From: CAG-177 sp964587915
GTDB lineage: Bacteria; Bacillota; Clostridia; Oscillospirales; Acutalibacteraceae
Direction: 5' to 3'
Assembly (NCBI GenBank): GCA_964587915.1
Contig: CAZPMK010000043.1
Span: forward strand, 1 to 13,765
Length of the DNA: 13,765 bases
Shown: positions 7,138-13,763 of the stretch, one piece after another
Layout of the letters: each line of letters begins with the position of its first letter
Numbering within the stretch: position 1 is the first letter of the stretch
Position numbers and translations under genes: made by a program
The notes under the pieces: model-generated
The model's input: the letters and a program-made list of their open reading frames with translations, nothing else
What the model was told of the DNA's origin: nothing
Database searches by the model: none

Positions 7138-7281
7138 ATGCTGAATATTGCCGTGTGTGATGACGAAAGCGTTGAAATTGAATATCTGACTCAGCTTACG
7201 CGGCAATGGGCGAGCTTTGGAATGCACAGGCGCAGTACTATTAAAAAAAGAAATAAGCCGGTTTTCAAAATAAAATATTAA
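7138..7281 (+). pseudogene. Remnant of a LytTR-type response regulator (receiver N-terminus only)
   Basis: A 47-codon reading frame begins MLNIAVCDDESVEIEYLTQL, which is the hallmark start of LytTR/AgrA-type response regulators: strand 1 followed by the acidic CDDE pocket and helix 1 (through LTRQWASFG). After about residue 28 the resemblance stops. A lysine-rich tail (STIKKRNKPVFKIKY) leads to a stop at 7279. The phospho-accepting aspartate, the rest of the receiver and the DNA-binding domain are all missing; the normal length is about 240 aa. No convincing ribosome site precedes the ATG, and a strong terminator lies 25 bases upstream. I read it as the surviving 5' end of a deleted gene. A translated short peptide is possible but less likely. 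Confidence 0.65.
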
Positions 7282-7298
7282 AATTGTGGGTTTCGCTA

Positions 7299-7327
7299 TT
7301 GACAAACACAATATCTTGTGTTATTAT
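7299..7327 (+). promoter_or_regulatory. nrdG promoter
   Basis: Consensus -35 TTGACA (7299-7304) and -10 TATTAT (7322-7327) are 17 bp apart. The whole spacer is filled by an NrdR-box-like palindrome. Transcription should start near 7334, about 46 nt before the nrdG ATG. Confidence 0.8.
7306..7321 (+). promoter_or_regulatory. NrdR box 1 of nrdG
   Basis: ACACAATATCTTGTGT matches the NrdR-box consensus as I know it (ACACWATATATWGTGT) at 15 of 16 positions. It is the core of a perfect 7-bp inverted repeat (7305-7311 with 7316-7322). It lies exactly between the -35 and the -10, where NrdR, the ATP-cone repressor of ribonucleotide reductases, would block RNA polymerase. Confidence 0.85.
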
Positions 7328-7337
7328 CATTGACGAA

Positions 7338-7353
7338 CCCACTTATTTTGTGG
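7338..7353 (+). promoter_or_regulatory. NrdR box 2 of nrdG (degenerate)
   Basis: CCCACTTATTTTGTGG matches the NrdR consensus at 9 of 16 positions, mostly in the right half (TTTTGTG). It is believable because it starts exactly 32 bp after box 1, three helical turns, which is the usual spacing of paired NrdR boxes. It lies just after the transcript start. Confidence 0.55.
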
Positions 7354-7379
7354 TTATCAAAAACTGAAAGAGTGGTTTT

Positions 7380-8072
7380 ATGAATATTCAGGGTCTTCAA
7401 AAGCTGACCTTGCTCGACTTCCCCGGCAAAACCGCCTGCACGGTGTTTACGGCAGGCTGTGATTTGCGGTGTCCGTTCTGCCATAACGCAAGTCTTGTAA
7501 TTCGTCCGCCGAAAGAGAGCGAGATTTCCGATGAAGAGCTGTTTGCGTTCCTTGAAAAAAGAAAGGGCGTTCTTGACGGTGTGGCGATAACGGGAGGCGA
7601 GCCTCTCATGCAACCCGATATTAAAGAGTTTATCATTAAAGTACGCTCTTTGGGATATGCAATAAAGCTCGACACCAACGGAACATATCCCAAAAAGCTG
7701 AGGGAGCTTGTTGACGAAAAGCTCGTTGACTATGTTGCAATGGATGTAAAAGCGGCACCGAGCGGATATCCTCCTGCCGTGGGAATCGGCGGATACAAGC
7801 TCGATAAAATAAAAGAGAGCGTTGATTTTCTTCTTTCAAATGCCGTTGATTATGAATTCAGAACAACCGTCACAAGGGAGCTGAATCCCGTAGAATCGGC
7901 GGACGAGCTCGGCGAATTTATAAAGGGTGCAAAAAGACATTTTCTTCAGCAGTTCCGAGATTCGGGCGAAATAATCGGCTTCGGACTGTCGGCTCATTCC
8001 AAAGAGGATATGCTTCTTATGCGTGATATTTTGAGCAATTATGTGCAAAGTTGTGAGCTGCGTGGTGTTTGA
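7380..8072 (+). CDS. nrdG: Anaerobic ribonucleotide reductase activase (radical SAM, NrdG2 type)
   Basis: A 230-aa radical SAM enzyme that generates the glycyl radical on NrdD. The 4Fe-4S site is the CX3CX2C cluster Cys27, Cys31 and Cys34 (GCDLRCPFCHN). The SAM-binding TGGEPLMQP is at 71-79. The opening MNIQGLQKLTLLDFPGKTAC matches the NrdG2 group (about 190-230 aa), which is longer than E. coli NrdG (about 154). The ribosome site is weak (AGAGTGG, 7370-7376), close before the ATG. It has its own NrdR-type promoter and lies 178 bp upstream of nrdD, so the pair is probably co-regulated from two promoters. Radical SAM activases for other glycyl radical enzymes are similar, but the nrdD neighbour settles the role. 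Confidence 0.93.
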   Translation: MNIQGLQKLTLLDFPGKTACTVFTAGCDLRCPFCHNASLVIRPPKESEISDEELFAFLEKRKGVLDGVAITGGEPLMQPDIKEFIIKVRSLGYAIKLDTNGTYPKKLRELVDEKLVDYVAMDVKAAPSGYPPAVGIGGYKLDKIKESVDFLLSNAVDYEFRTTVTRELNPVESADELGEFIKGAKRHFLQQFRDSGEIIGFGLSAHSKEDMLLMRDILSNYVQSCELRGV

Positions 8073-8092
8073 TTTAAAAATACACAAAAAAG

Positions 8093-8108
8093 ACTGCATA
8101 TATAGTGC
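8093..8108 (+). promoter_or_regulatory. Possible distal NrdR half-site upstream of nrdD
   Basis: ACTGCATATATAGTGC matches the NrdR consensus at 12 of 16 positions, with the right half (ATATATAGTG) essentially perfect and the left half poor. It starts 41 bp before the next box, about four helical turns. It may be a third site; chance is possible in AT-rich DNA. Confidence 0.4.
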
Positions 8109-8133
8109 GATTTTCACAAACTTTCAAAAATCG

Positions 8134-8149
8134 ACACAATATATTGATA
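8134..8149 (+). promoter_or_regulatory. NrdR box 1 of nrdD
   Basis: ACACAATATATTGATA matches the NrdR consensus at 13 of 16 positions; only the last three bases deviate. It lies just upstream of the -35 of nrdD. Confidence 0.75.
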
Positions 8150-8155
8150 AACCCA

Positions 8156-8184
8156 TTGACAAGTGAACCATAATTTGATAACAT
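8156..8184 (+). promoter_or_regulatory. nrdD promoter
   Basis: Consensus -35 TTGACA (8156-8161) and -10 TAACAT (8179-8184) are 17 bp apart, with an extended -10 TG at 8176-8177. Transcription should start near 8191, leaving a leader of about 60 nt that ends in AAAGGAA (8234-8240) before the ATG at 8251. Confidence 0.7.
8165..8180 (+). promoter_or_regulatory. NrdR box 2 of nrdD (degenerate)
   Basis: GAACCATAATTTGATA agrees with box 1 at 11 of 16 positions but with the general consensus at only 8. It starts 31 bp after box 1 (three helical turns) and lies between the -35 and the -10, overlapping the latter. The spacing and placement, more than the sequence, support it. Confidence 0.5.
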
Positions 8185-8250
8185 CATAACCGTTGCGAAA
8201 TAATTTGTTTAGAATTGTATAAAATATATACCGAAAGGAAAAAGTGAACT

Positions 8251-10620
8251 ATGTATCAGGTTGTAAAGAGAGACGGAAAAATTGCCGAGTTTGACATTAA
8301 CAAGATTGCCGAAGCAATCAAAAAGGCATTTGAGTCACAGGAAAAGCAGTATCATCCCTCCACGATTGATTTTCTTGCTCTTAAAGTAACTGCCGACTTT
8401 GAGCCGAAAATCGAAGACTCCCTCATTGCCGTTGAGGATATTCAAGACAGCGTTGAGCAGGTGCTCATTCAGTCAGGATATGCCGATGTCGCAAAGGCAT
8501 ACATTCTTTATCGCCGTCAGCGTGAAAAGCTCCGCAGCATCAAGTCAACCATTCTTGACTACAAAGAGCTTGTCAACAGCTATGTTAACGTTACGGATTG
8601 GAGAGTTAAAGAGAACTCAACCGTAACCTATTCCGTCGGCGGTCTTATTCTCAGCAACTCCGGTGCCATAACTGCAAACTATTGGCTTTCCGAAATTTAT
8701 GATGATGAAATAGCAAACGCACACAGAAATGCGGATATCCATCTTCATGACCTTTCAATGCTTACCGGATATTGTGCTGGTTGGTCTCTCAGACAGCTTA
8801 TTCAAGAGGGTCTCGGCGGAGTTACGGGTAAGATAACCTCATCTCCCGCAAGCCATCTTGCAACCCTTTGCAACCAGATGGTAAACTTCCTCGGAATCAT
8901 GCAGAATGAATGGGCGGGTGCTCAGGCTTTCTCATCCTTCGATACCTATCTTGCTCCGTTTGTTAAGGTTGATAATCTTGATTACGATCAGGTCAAAAAG
9001 TGCATTGAATCATTCATTTACGGCGTTAATACTCCGAGCCGTTGGGGTACTCAGGCTCCGTTCTCAAACATAACCCTCGATTGGACCGTTCCTGCCGACC
9101 TCGCCGAGCAAAACTGCATCGTCGGCGGCAAGGAAATGGATTTCAAATACAAAGACTGTAAAGCCGAAATGGACATGATAAACAGAGCCTTTATCGAGAT
9201 AATGATAGAGGGTGATGCCAACGGCAGAGGCTTCCAGTATCCCATTCCCACATATTCAATCACAAGAGATTTTGATTGGTCCGAGACAGAGAACAATAAG
9301 CTCCTGTTTGAAATGACCTCAAAATACGGCACTCCCTATTTCTCAAACTATGTAAACAGCGATATGGAGCCGAGTGATGTTCGTTCCATGTGCTGCAGAC
9401 TTCGTCTTGACTTGAGAGAGCTTCGTAAAAAGTCCGGCGGCTTCTTCGGAAGCGGTGAGAGCACAGGCTCCGTCGGCGTTGTTACCATAAATCTTCCCAG
9501 AATTGCTTATCTTGCGGAAAATGAGCAGGATTTCTATCATCGTCTTGACAAGATGATGGATATCGCCGCCCGTTCACTCAAGGTAAAGCGTACCATAATC
9601 ACAAAGCTCCTCAATGAAGGACTTTATCCCTACACAAAGCGTTATCTCGGAACATTCGACAACCATTTTTCAACCATCGGTCTTGTCGGCATGAACGAGG
9701 TAGGACTCAACGCAAATTGGCTCAGAGCCGATATGACAAGCCCCAAAACGCAGGAATTTGCCAAGGATGTTCTCAATCATATGCGTGAACGCCTTTCCGA
9801 TTATCAGGAGATGTACGGCGACCTTTATAACCTCGAGGCAACTCCCGCAGAGTCAACCTCATACCGTCTTGCAAAGCACGATGTAAAGCGTTATCCCGGA
9901 ATCATCACCGCTTCCGACGGAACACCCTACTACACCAACAGCTCACACCTTCCTGTTGGCTATACAGAAGATATCTTTGCAGCTCTCGACATTCAGGATG
10001 AGCTTCAGACGCTCTACACCTCGGGTACGGTATTCCATGCATTCCTCGGCGAAAAGCTCCCCGATTGGAAGGCTGCCGCCGATCTTGTAAGAAAGATTGC
10101 GAATAATTATAAGCTGCCTTACTATACTCTTTCTCCCACATATTCGGTATGTAAGAATCACGGTTACATTGCGGGCGAGCAGTTTACCTGCCCCGAATGT
10201 GGTGAAACGACCGAGGTTTACAGCCGTATAACCGGCTATTATCGCCCCGTACAGAACTGGAATGACGGTAAGTCACAGGAATACAAGGACCGCAAGGTTT
10301 ATGATATTTCAAAGTCGGATTTCAGCAAGCACTGCACTCACGCAAAGACCGAGTGTGATTGCGGCAATGATACCGCTTGCACTCTTGCTGACGGACTCTA
10401 TCTCTTCAAAACGGAGACCTGCCCCAACTGCAAGGTAGCTCTTGCACAGCTTGCAAAGGCAGAAATAGCGGTAAATGAAGTTCTTGCATATGAGAATCAG
10501 GAGCTTGCTTCCTCTCTCGGAATCAAGCAGGCACCCACGCTTGTTGCGGTAAACGGCGGCGAAGCGGTTAAATATGCAGGCGTTTCCGAAATCAAGAAGT
10601 TTATCGAGGCTTCAAAATAA
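8251..10620 (+). CDS. nrdD: Class III (anaerobic) ribonucleotide reductase with fused C-terminal thioredoxin/glutaredoxin-like domain
   Basis: Makes deoxyribonucleotides from ribonucleotides without oxygen, using a glycyl radical installed by NrdG. The protein is 789 aa; E. coli NrdD is about 712. Domains in order: ATP-cone (about 1-95, starting VVKRDGKIAEFDINKIAEA), which senses dATP/ATP; the catalytic barrel with Cys175 (TGYCAGWS) and the Cys381-Cys382 pair in SMCCRLRLD, which holds the thiyl radical residue; a zinc site with Cys634, His637, Cys647 and Cys650; and the glycyl radical loop RITGYYRPVQNW with Gly662. After this come a cysteine-rich linker (Cys695, 702, 704, 710) and an appended domain (about 715-789) with redox motif Cys724-Pro-Asn-Cys727 and a cis-proline at Pro762. 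The MCC motif and attached dithiol domain suggest a thioredoxin- or NrdH-dependent type rather than a formate-dependent one (inference). trxB follows after 12 nt. Confidence 0.96.
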   Translation: MYQVVKRDGKIAEFDINKIAEAIKKAFESQEKQYHPSTIDFLALKVTADFEPKIEDSLIAVEDIQDSVEQVLIQSGYADVAKAYILYRRQREKLRSIKSTILDYKELVNSYVNVTDWRVKENSTVTYSVGGLILSNSGAITANYWLSEIYDDEIANAHRNADIHLHDLSMLTGYCAGWSLRQLIQEGLGGVTGKITSSPASHLATLCNQMVNFLGIMQNEWAGAQAFSSFDTYLAPFVKVDNLDYDQVKKCIESFIYGVNTPSRWGTQAPFSNITLDWTVPADLAEQNCIVGGKEMDFKYKDCKAEMDMINRAFIEIMIEGDANGRGFQYPIPTYSITRDFDWSETENNKLLFEMTSKYGTPYFSNYVNSDMEPSDVRSMCCRLRLDLRELRKKSGGFFGSGESTGSVGVVTINLPRIAYLAENEQDFYHRLDKMMDIAARSLKVKRTIITKLLNEGLYPYTKRYLGTFDNHFSTIGLVGMNEVGLNANWLRADMTSPKTQEFAKDVLNHMRERLSDYQEMYGDLYNLEATPAESTSYRLAKHDVKRYPGIITASDGTPYYTNSSHLPVGYTEDIFAALDIQDELQTLYTSGTVFHAFLGEKLPDWKAAADLVRKIANNYKLPYYTLSPTYSVCKNHGYIAGEQFTCPECGETTEVYSRITGYYRPVQNWNDGKSQEYKDRKVYDISKSDFSKHCTHAKTECDCGNDTACTLADGLYLFKTETCPNCKVALAQLAKAEIAVNEVLAYENQELASSLGIKQAPTLVAVNGGEAVKYAGVSEIKKFIEASK

Positions 10621-10632
10621 GGATTGATATTG

Positions 10633-11541
10633 ATGTACGATATAATTGTCATAGGAGCGGGGCCGGCGGGACTCACCGCCGCTCTCTATGCTCTGCGTGC
10701 CGATAAAAGCGTTCTTGTACTTGAAAAAGCTACTTTCGGCGGACAGATAACCTATTCCCCGCAGATTGAGAATTATCCCGGATTTTTGAGAATGAGCGGC
10801 AACGAATTTGCCGATAAGCTCGTTGATCAGGTTATATCTCAGGGTGCGGAAATTGAAATGGAAAAAGTTATCGCCGTAAAAGACGGTGCGGAATACAAAA
10901 CGGTTGTTACCGAAGAAGGCGAATATCAGGCAAAGGCAGTCATAATCGCCACGGGAGTAAAGCACAGACAGACGGGACTTCCAAATGAAAATGAGCTTGT
11001 CGGTTCGGGCGTATCCTATTGTGCGGTTTGCGACGGAGCGTTCTTTAAGGGACAGACCGTTGCTGTTCTCGGCGGCGGAAATTCCGCTCTCCAAGAGGCA
11101 TTGCTTCTTGCAGACGGCTGTAAAAAGGTGTATGTGATACAGAATCTCGATACCTTTACGGGCGAAGCAAGACTTGTTGAAAAGCTCAAGGAAAGACAAA
11201 ATGTTGAGCTTATAACAGGTACGGTCATCACGGCACTGAAAGGCGAAAGAACGCTTGAAAGCGTTATCCTTAAAAAGAAATCCGATGCGAACGAAAGCGA
11301 ATTATCCGTTGACGGACTCTTTGTTGCAATTGGTCTTGTTCCCGAAAACGATGCCTTTTCAAATGTTGCCGCCATTGACAAATACGGCTATTTTGATTCC
11401 GACGAAAGCTGTACTTCGGGTACCTCCGGAGTTTTTGTTGCCGGCGATTGCAGGAGCAAAAGCACAAGACAAATCACCACCGCCGTTGCAGACGGCTCGG
11501 TTGCGGCTCTTGCGGCGTGCAGATATATTGATAATATGTAA
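10633..11541 (+). CDS. trxB: Thioredoxin-reductase-like FAD flavoprotein lacking the usual NADPH-phosphate motif
   Basis: A 302-aa flavoprotein of the low-molecular-weight thioredoxin reductase family (usual length 305-320). The FAD site has GAGPAG (8-13) and FVAGDCR (268-274). The redox pair is Cys130-Ala-Val-Cys133. The second nucleotide domain has GGGNSALQEA (147-156), but the HRRxxxRA motif that grips the NADPH phosphate is replaced by VIQNLDTFTGEAR (168-180). The enzyme may therefore use NADH, ferredoxin or another donor, as pyridine-nucleotide-independent clostridial thioredoxin reductases do. ATG 10633 follows AAGGA (10619-10623), which overlaps the nrdD stop, so the two genes form one operon. 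A likely partner is the dithiol domain fused to NrdD. The donor and partner are inferred; the family is clear. Confidence 0.9.
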   Translation: MYDIIVIGAGPAGLTAALYALRADKSVLVLEKATFGGQITYSPQIENYPGFLRMSGNEFADKLVDQVISQGAEIEMEKVIAVKDGAEYKTVVTEEGEYQAKAVIIATGVKHRQTGLPNENELVGSGVSYCAVCDGAFFKGQTVAVLGGGNSALQEALLLADGCKKVYVIQNLDTFTGEARLVEKLKERQNVELITGTVITALKGERTLESVILKKKSDANESELSVDGLFVAIGLVPENDAFSNVAAIDKYGYFDSDESCTSGTSGVFVAGDCRSKSTRQITTAVADGSVAALAACRYIDNM

Positions 11542-11546
11542 TTTTA

Positions 11547-11570
11547 TGACCGGGGCTTCTGCTCCGGTCA
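11547..11570 (+). terminator. Terminator of the nrdD-trxB operon
   Basis: A 9-bp stem (11547-11555 with 11562-11570, one G-T pair) encloses a six-base loop, CTTCTG, five bases after the trxB stop. The following ATTTGT is a weak T-tail, so termination may be partial. Confidence 0.65.
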
Positions 11571-11612
11571 ATTTGTCGATTGCGGCTTAATAAAGCTGTA
11601 ATATTTTCTTAA

Positions 11613-11640
11613 TATAATTTCCGTTGCGGCGAAGTATAAT
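11613..11640 (+). promoter_or_regulatory. Tentative promoter region of the amidase
   Basis: Two perfect TATAAT hexamers occur, at 11613-11618 and 11635-11640. Neither has a convincing -35 at 16-18 bp. The first would give a leader of about 35 nt; the second would start transcription almost on the ribosome site GAGGTGA (11648-11654). Either may be the real -10, possibly with an activator. Confidence 0.35.
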
Positions 11641-11660
11641 GTATTTCGAGGTGAAGTGAT

Positions 11661-12290
11661 ATGAAAATAAAGAAAAGGCGTTTGACGGTGTTCGGTGCGG
11701 TGCTGATTCTTCTTGCTGTTGTAATCGTTGCGGTAAGTGTCTTTTTCCCGCCAAAAGCCGATGTTATCATTGATCCCGGTCACGGCGGAAGCGATGTCGG
11801 AGCACAGCATGACGGCAGAAACGAAAAGGATGACAATCTGGAGCTTGCCCTGCTTGTTGCCGAAAAGTTAAAGGACAGCGGCGTAAAAGTGAAGCTGACA
11901 AGAGATGATGATACTTTTATAAGCCTTGAAAATCGCTGTAAATTCGCAAATCGCAGACGGGCAGAGCTGTTCGTGTCATTGCATCGCAACAGTGCCGAAA
12001 GCGGTAAGGGCGTGGAAATATGGATAAGCTCCGATGAACCGCAAAAGGATTCGCAGCTTGCTGAAAATATTTTGCAGAATCTTGACATGGTCGGGATTTC
12101 AAAGAACAGGGGAGTGAAGTCGGGCTACGCTCAGGGCAATGGAAATTATTACGTCAACAGCCACACGGATATGCCGAGCTGTCTTGCGGAAATCGGCTTC
12201 ATTACAAGTGAAACAGACAACGCTCTGCTCGACAAAAATCTCGAAAAATACGCCGAGGCAATAGCCGAAGCTATCAAAGAATCTCTTTAA
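11661..12290 (+). CDS. Membrane-anchored N-acetylmuramoyl-L-alanine amidase (Amidase_3)
   Basis: Zinc amidase that cuts the bond between N-acetylmuramic acid and L-alanine in peptidoglycan. The 209 aa consist of a short basic N-terminus (MKIKKRR), one hydrophobic segment (about 8-29) acting as signal anchor or uncleaved signal, and a catalytic domain from about 34. Zinc and catalytic residues are all visible: His41 in DPGHGGSD, Glu55 in RNEKDDN, His108 in FVSLHRNS and Glu177 in CLAEIGFITS. There is no SH3, LysM or other wall-binding domain, so the membrane anchor alone positions it. Length and layout resemble sporulation CwlD and other small clostridial amidases, but a CwlD role cannot be claimed without synteny. 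GAGGTGA precedes the ATG by six bases. It is alone between two terminators. Confidence 0.92.
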   Translation: MKIKKRRLTVFGAVLILLAVVIVAVSVFFPPKADVIIDPGHGGSDVGAQHDGRNEKDDNLELALLVAEKLKDSGVKVKLTRDDDTFISLENRCKFANRRRAELFVSLHRNSAESGKGVEIWISSDEPQKDSQLAENILQNLDMVGISKNRGVKSGYAQGNGNYYVNSHTDMPSCLAEIGFITSETDNALLDKNLEKYAEAIAEAIKESL

Positions 12291-12309
12291 TAACTACATA
12301 TACAGAGAA

Positions 12310-12347
12310 GCACCCCGAAGAGTTAAATTCTTCGAGGTGCATTTTAT
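12310..12347. terminator. Bidirectional terminator between amidase and alpha-galactosidase
   Basis: GCACCCCGAAGAG (from 12310) pairs with TTCTTCGAGGTGC (ending 12340), with one C-A mismatch and one G-T pair, around a short AT loop. ATTTTATTAT follows on the plus strand. The convergent genes end at 12290 and 12352, so the hairpin can serve both, better for the amidase. Confidence 0.75.
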
Positions 12348-12351
12348 TATC

Positions 12352-13671
12352 TTAGTGATATTTGGGAAGATAGGAGCCGTGTGCCTCAATGAGGTCATCA
12401 CAAAGATGAACTATCTCATCAATTGAAAGCTCGGATGAAGTATGAGGATCAAGCATGGCTGCCTGATAAATTACATCCTTCTTCTGAGTGACGGCGGCTT
12501 CAATCGTAAGCAGATGAACGTTAATCATGGCTGAGTTCATTGCAGCAAGCTGAAGCGGCAACGGCTTTTGAGCACAGGGCTGAATACCGTTCTTGTTGAC
12601 AAGGCAGGCAACCTCAACACAGGCATCGGCGGGAAGATTCGGGATAAGTCCGTTGTTGATGACATTACCGCCGATTTTATAGGGGATATCCGTTACGATG
12701 GCTTCCATGATGTATGATGCGTATTCCTTTGTTCTTGTATGGGAAACATCATCGTGCAGATACTTTTCTTTATCCTCTTTCCAACGCTCGATTTGCTCTA
12801 TGCAACGGCGGGGATACTCATCAAGAGGAATTCTGTATCTTTCGATAAGCTCGGGATATTTATCCTTGATAAAGAAGTTGTTGTATTCTGCGTTGTGTTC
12901 ACTTGATTCCGTGCAGTAATGACCGAATCTGCGGATATATTCATATCTGACAAGGTCCTTGGTCTGCGGATCACTTTCTTCAAGAATGCTTATTGCTCTC
13001 TTTCTTATTTCGGGATAGAGGTCGTTGCCGTCTGCATCTTCAAGCTCCAAAAGCCAGCCCATATGGTTGATTCCTGCGATAACCTCTCTGATAGGCTCCT
13101 TGAATTCTATTCCGAGGCCATTGAGAAGTCCTCTTGAGCACGACTGAACCGAGTGGCAAAGACCGACGGATTTAATCGGAGTGTAGCGGCAAAGATAGCC
13201 GGTGAGCTGTGCCATGGGATTTGTATAGTTGAGGAAATATGCATTCGGGCAAACCTCAGCCATATCGTCGGTGAAATCCTTGAGAACGGGGATAGTGCGA
13301 AGAGCACGGAAAATTCCGCCTATTCCGTTTGAATCCGCAATCGTCTGACGAAGACCGTACTTCTTGGGAATCTCAAAATCAATTATGGTGCAGGGATCAT
13401 AGAGACCGACCTGAATTGCATTGACAACAAAATCAGCACCTCTGAGTGCATCCTTGCGGTTTTCAACGCCGAGATACTTTTCAATTGTTGCTCTGTTTTC
13501 GTTTATGTTACGGTTGAGAGCGGTTACCATAATGTATGATTCTTCAAGCCTTTCGCCGTCGATATCATAAAGGGCTATTTCGCACTCTCTTAAAGCGGGC
13601 GAGCTCATAATGTCGCCGAGAACGTTTTTTGCAAATACGGTGCTTCCCGCACCCATAAAGGTGACTTTCAT
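12352..13671 (-). CDS. melA: GH4 family alpha-galactosidase (MelA-like)
   Basis: Glycoside hydrolase family 4 enzyme, which uses NAD+ and a divalent metal (usually Mn2+) in a redox-elimination mechanism. The 439 aa is the usual GH4 length. The Rossmann start KVTFMGAGSTVF (2-13) binds NAD. LNYTNPMAQLTGY (147-159) is conserved, and the metal ligands are Cys172 in GLCHSVQ and His203 in GINHMGW. DSNGIGGIFRALRTIP (113-128) is typical of the alpha-galactosidase/alpha-glucuronidase branch and argues against 6-phospho-glucosidases. The protein looks cytoplasmic, so it would act on imported melibiose- or raffinose-type sugars. AAGGAG (13680-13685) lies eight bases before the ATG. No transporter is in view; it may lie beyond the right edge. 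Other GH4 specificities remain possible. Confidence 0.88.
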   Translation of the reverse strand: MKVTFMGAGSTVFAKNVLGDIMSSPALRECEIALYDIDGERLEESYIMVTALNRNINENRATIEKYLGVENRKDALRGADFVVNAIQVGLYDPCTIIDFEIPKKYGLRQTIADSNGIGGIFRALRTIPVLKDFTDDMAEVCPNAYFLNYTNPMAQLTGYLCRYTPIKSVGLCHSVQSCSRGLLNGLGIEFKEPIREVIAGINHMGWLLELEDADGNDLYPEIRKRAISILEESDPQTKDLVRYEYIRRFGHYCTESSEHNAEYNNFFIKDKYPELIERYRIPLDEYPRRCIEQIERWKEDKEKYLHDDVSHTRTKEYASYIMEAIVTDIPYKIGGNVINNGLIPNLPADACVEVACLVNKNGIQPCAQKPLPLQLAAMNSAMINVHLLTIEAAVTQKKDVIYQAAMLDPHTSSELSIDEIVHLCDDLIEAHGSYLPKYH

Positions 13672-13705
13672 TTTTACTGCTCCTTTTCATGTAGGCTGTG
13701 ATGAA

Positions 13706-13734
13706 ATTTTATCAAAAAAGTAAAAGTAAATCAA
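13706..13734 (-). promoter_or_regulatory. melA promoter
   Basis: On the minus strand, -35 TTGATT (plus 13734-13729) and -10 TAAAAT (plus 13711-13706) are 17 bp apart, with an extended -10 TG before the -10. The leader would be about 28 nt. Confidence 0.65.
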
Positions 13735-13763
13735 GTATTTTCACACAAAAAGTATAGTATTTT
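13734..13763 (-). repeat. Direct repeats abutting the melA -35, candidate activator sites
   Basis: AAAATACT occurs twice on the minus strand (plus 13763-13756 and 13741-13734), exactly 22 bp apart. The nearer copy abuts the -35. Tandem half-sites about two helical turns apart next to a -35 are typical of AraC/XylS-type activators, which often control alpha-galactosidase genes. The sequence is AT-rich and the repeat short, so this is suggestive only. Confidence 0.4.

Noticed and set aside
7055..7379. Mobile element scar between gtrA-like gene and nrdG
   Set aside because: No transposase fragment, terminal inverted repeats or target duplication are visible. The interval is explained by a terminator, the response regulator stub and the nrdG promoter.
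8108..8133. Hairpin CGATTTT / AAAATCG as an nrdG terminator
   Set aside because: The 7-bp AT-rich stem has a 12-base loop and no T-run after it. It may only reflect AT-rich operator DNA.
8191..8250. Possible riboswitch in the nrdD leader
   Set aside because: The leader is only about 60 nt, AT-rich and without a stable stem or known aptamer pattern. NrdR boxes explain regulation better.
10612..11199. 195-codon open frame on the minus strand opposite trxB
   Set aside because: It lies wholly opposite clear trxB motifs, has no recognisable family features and begins without a good ribosome site. It is a shadow of codon bias in trxB.
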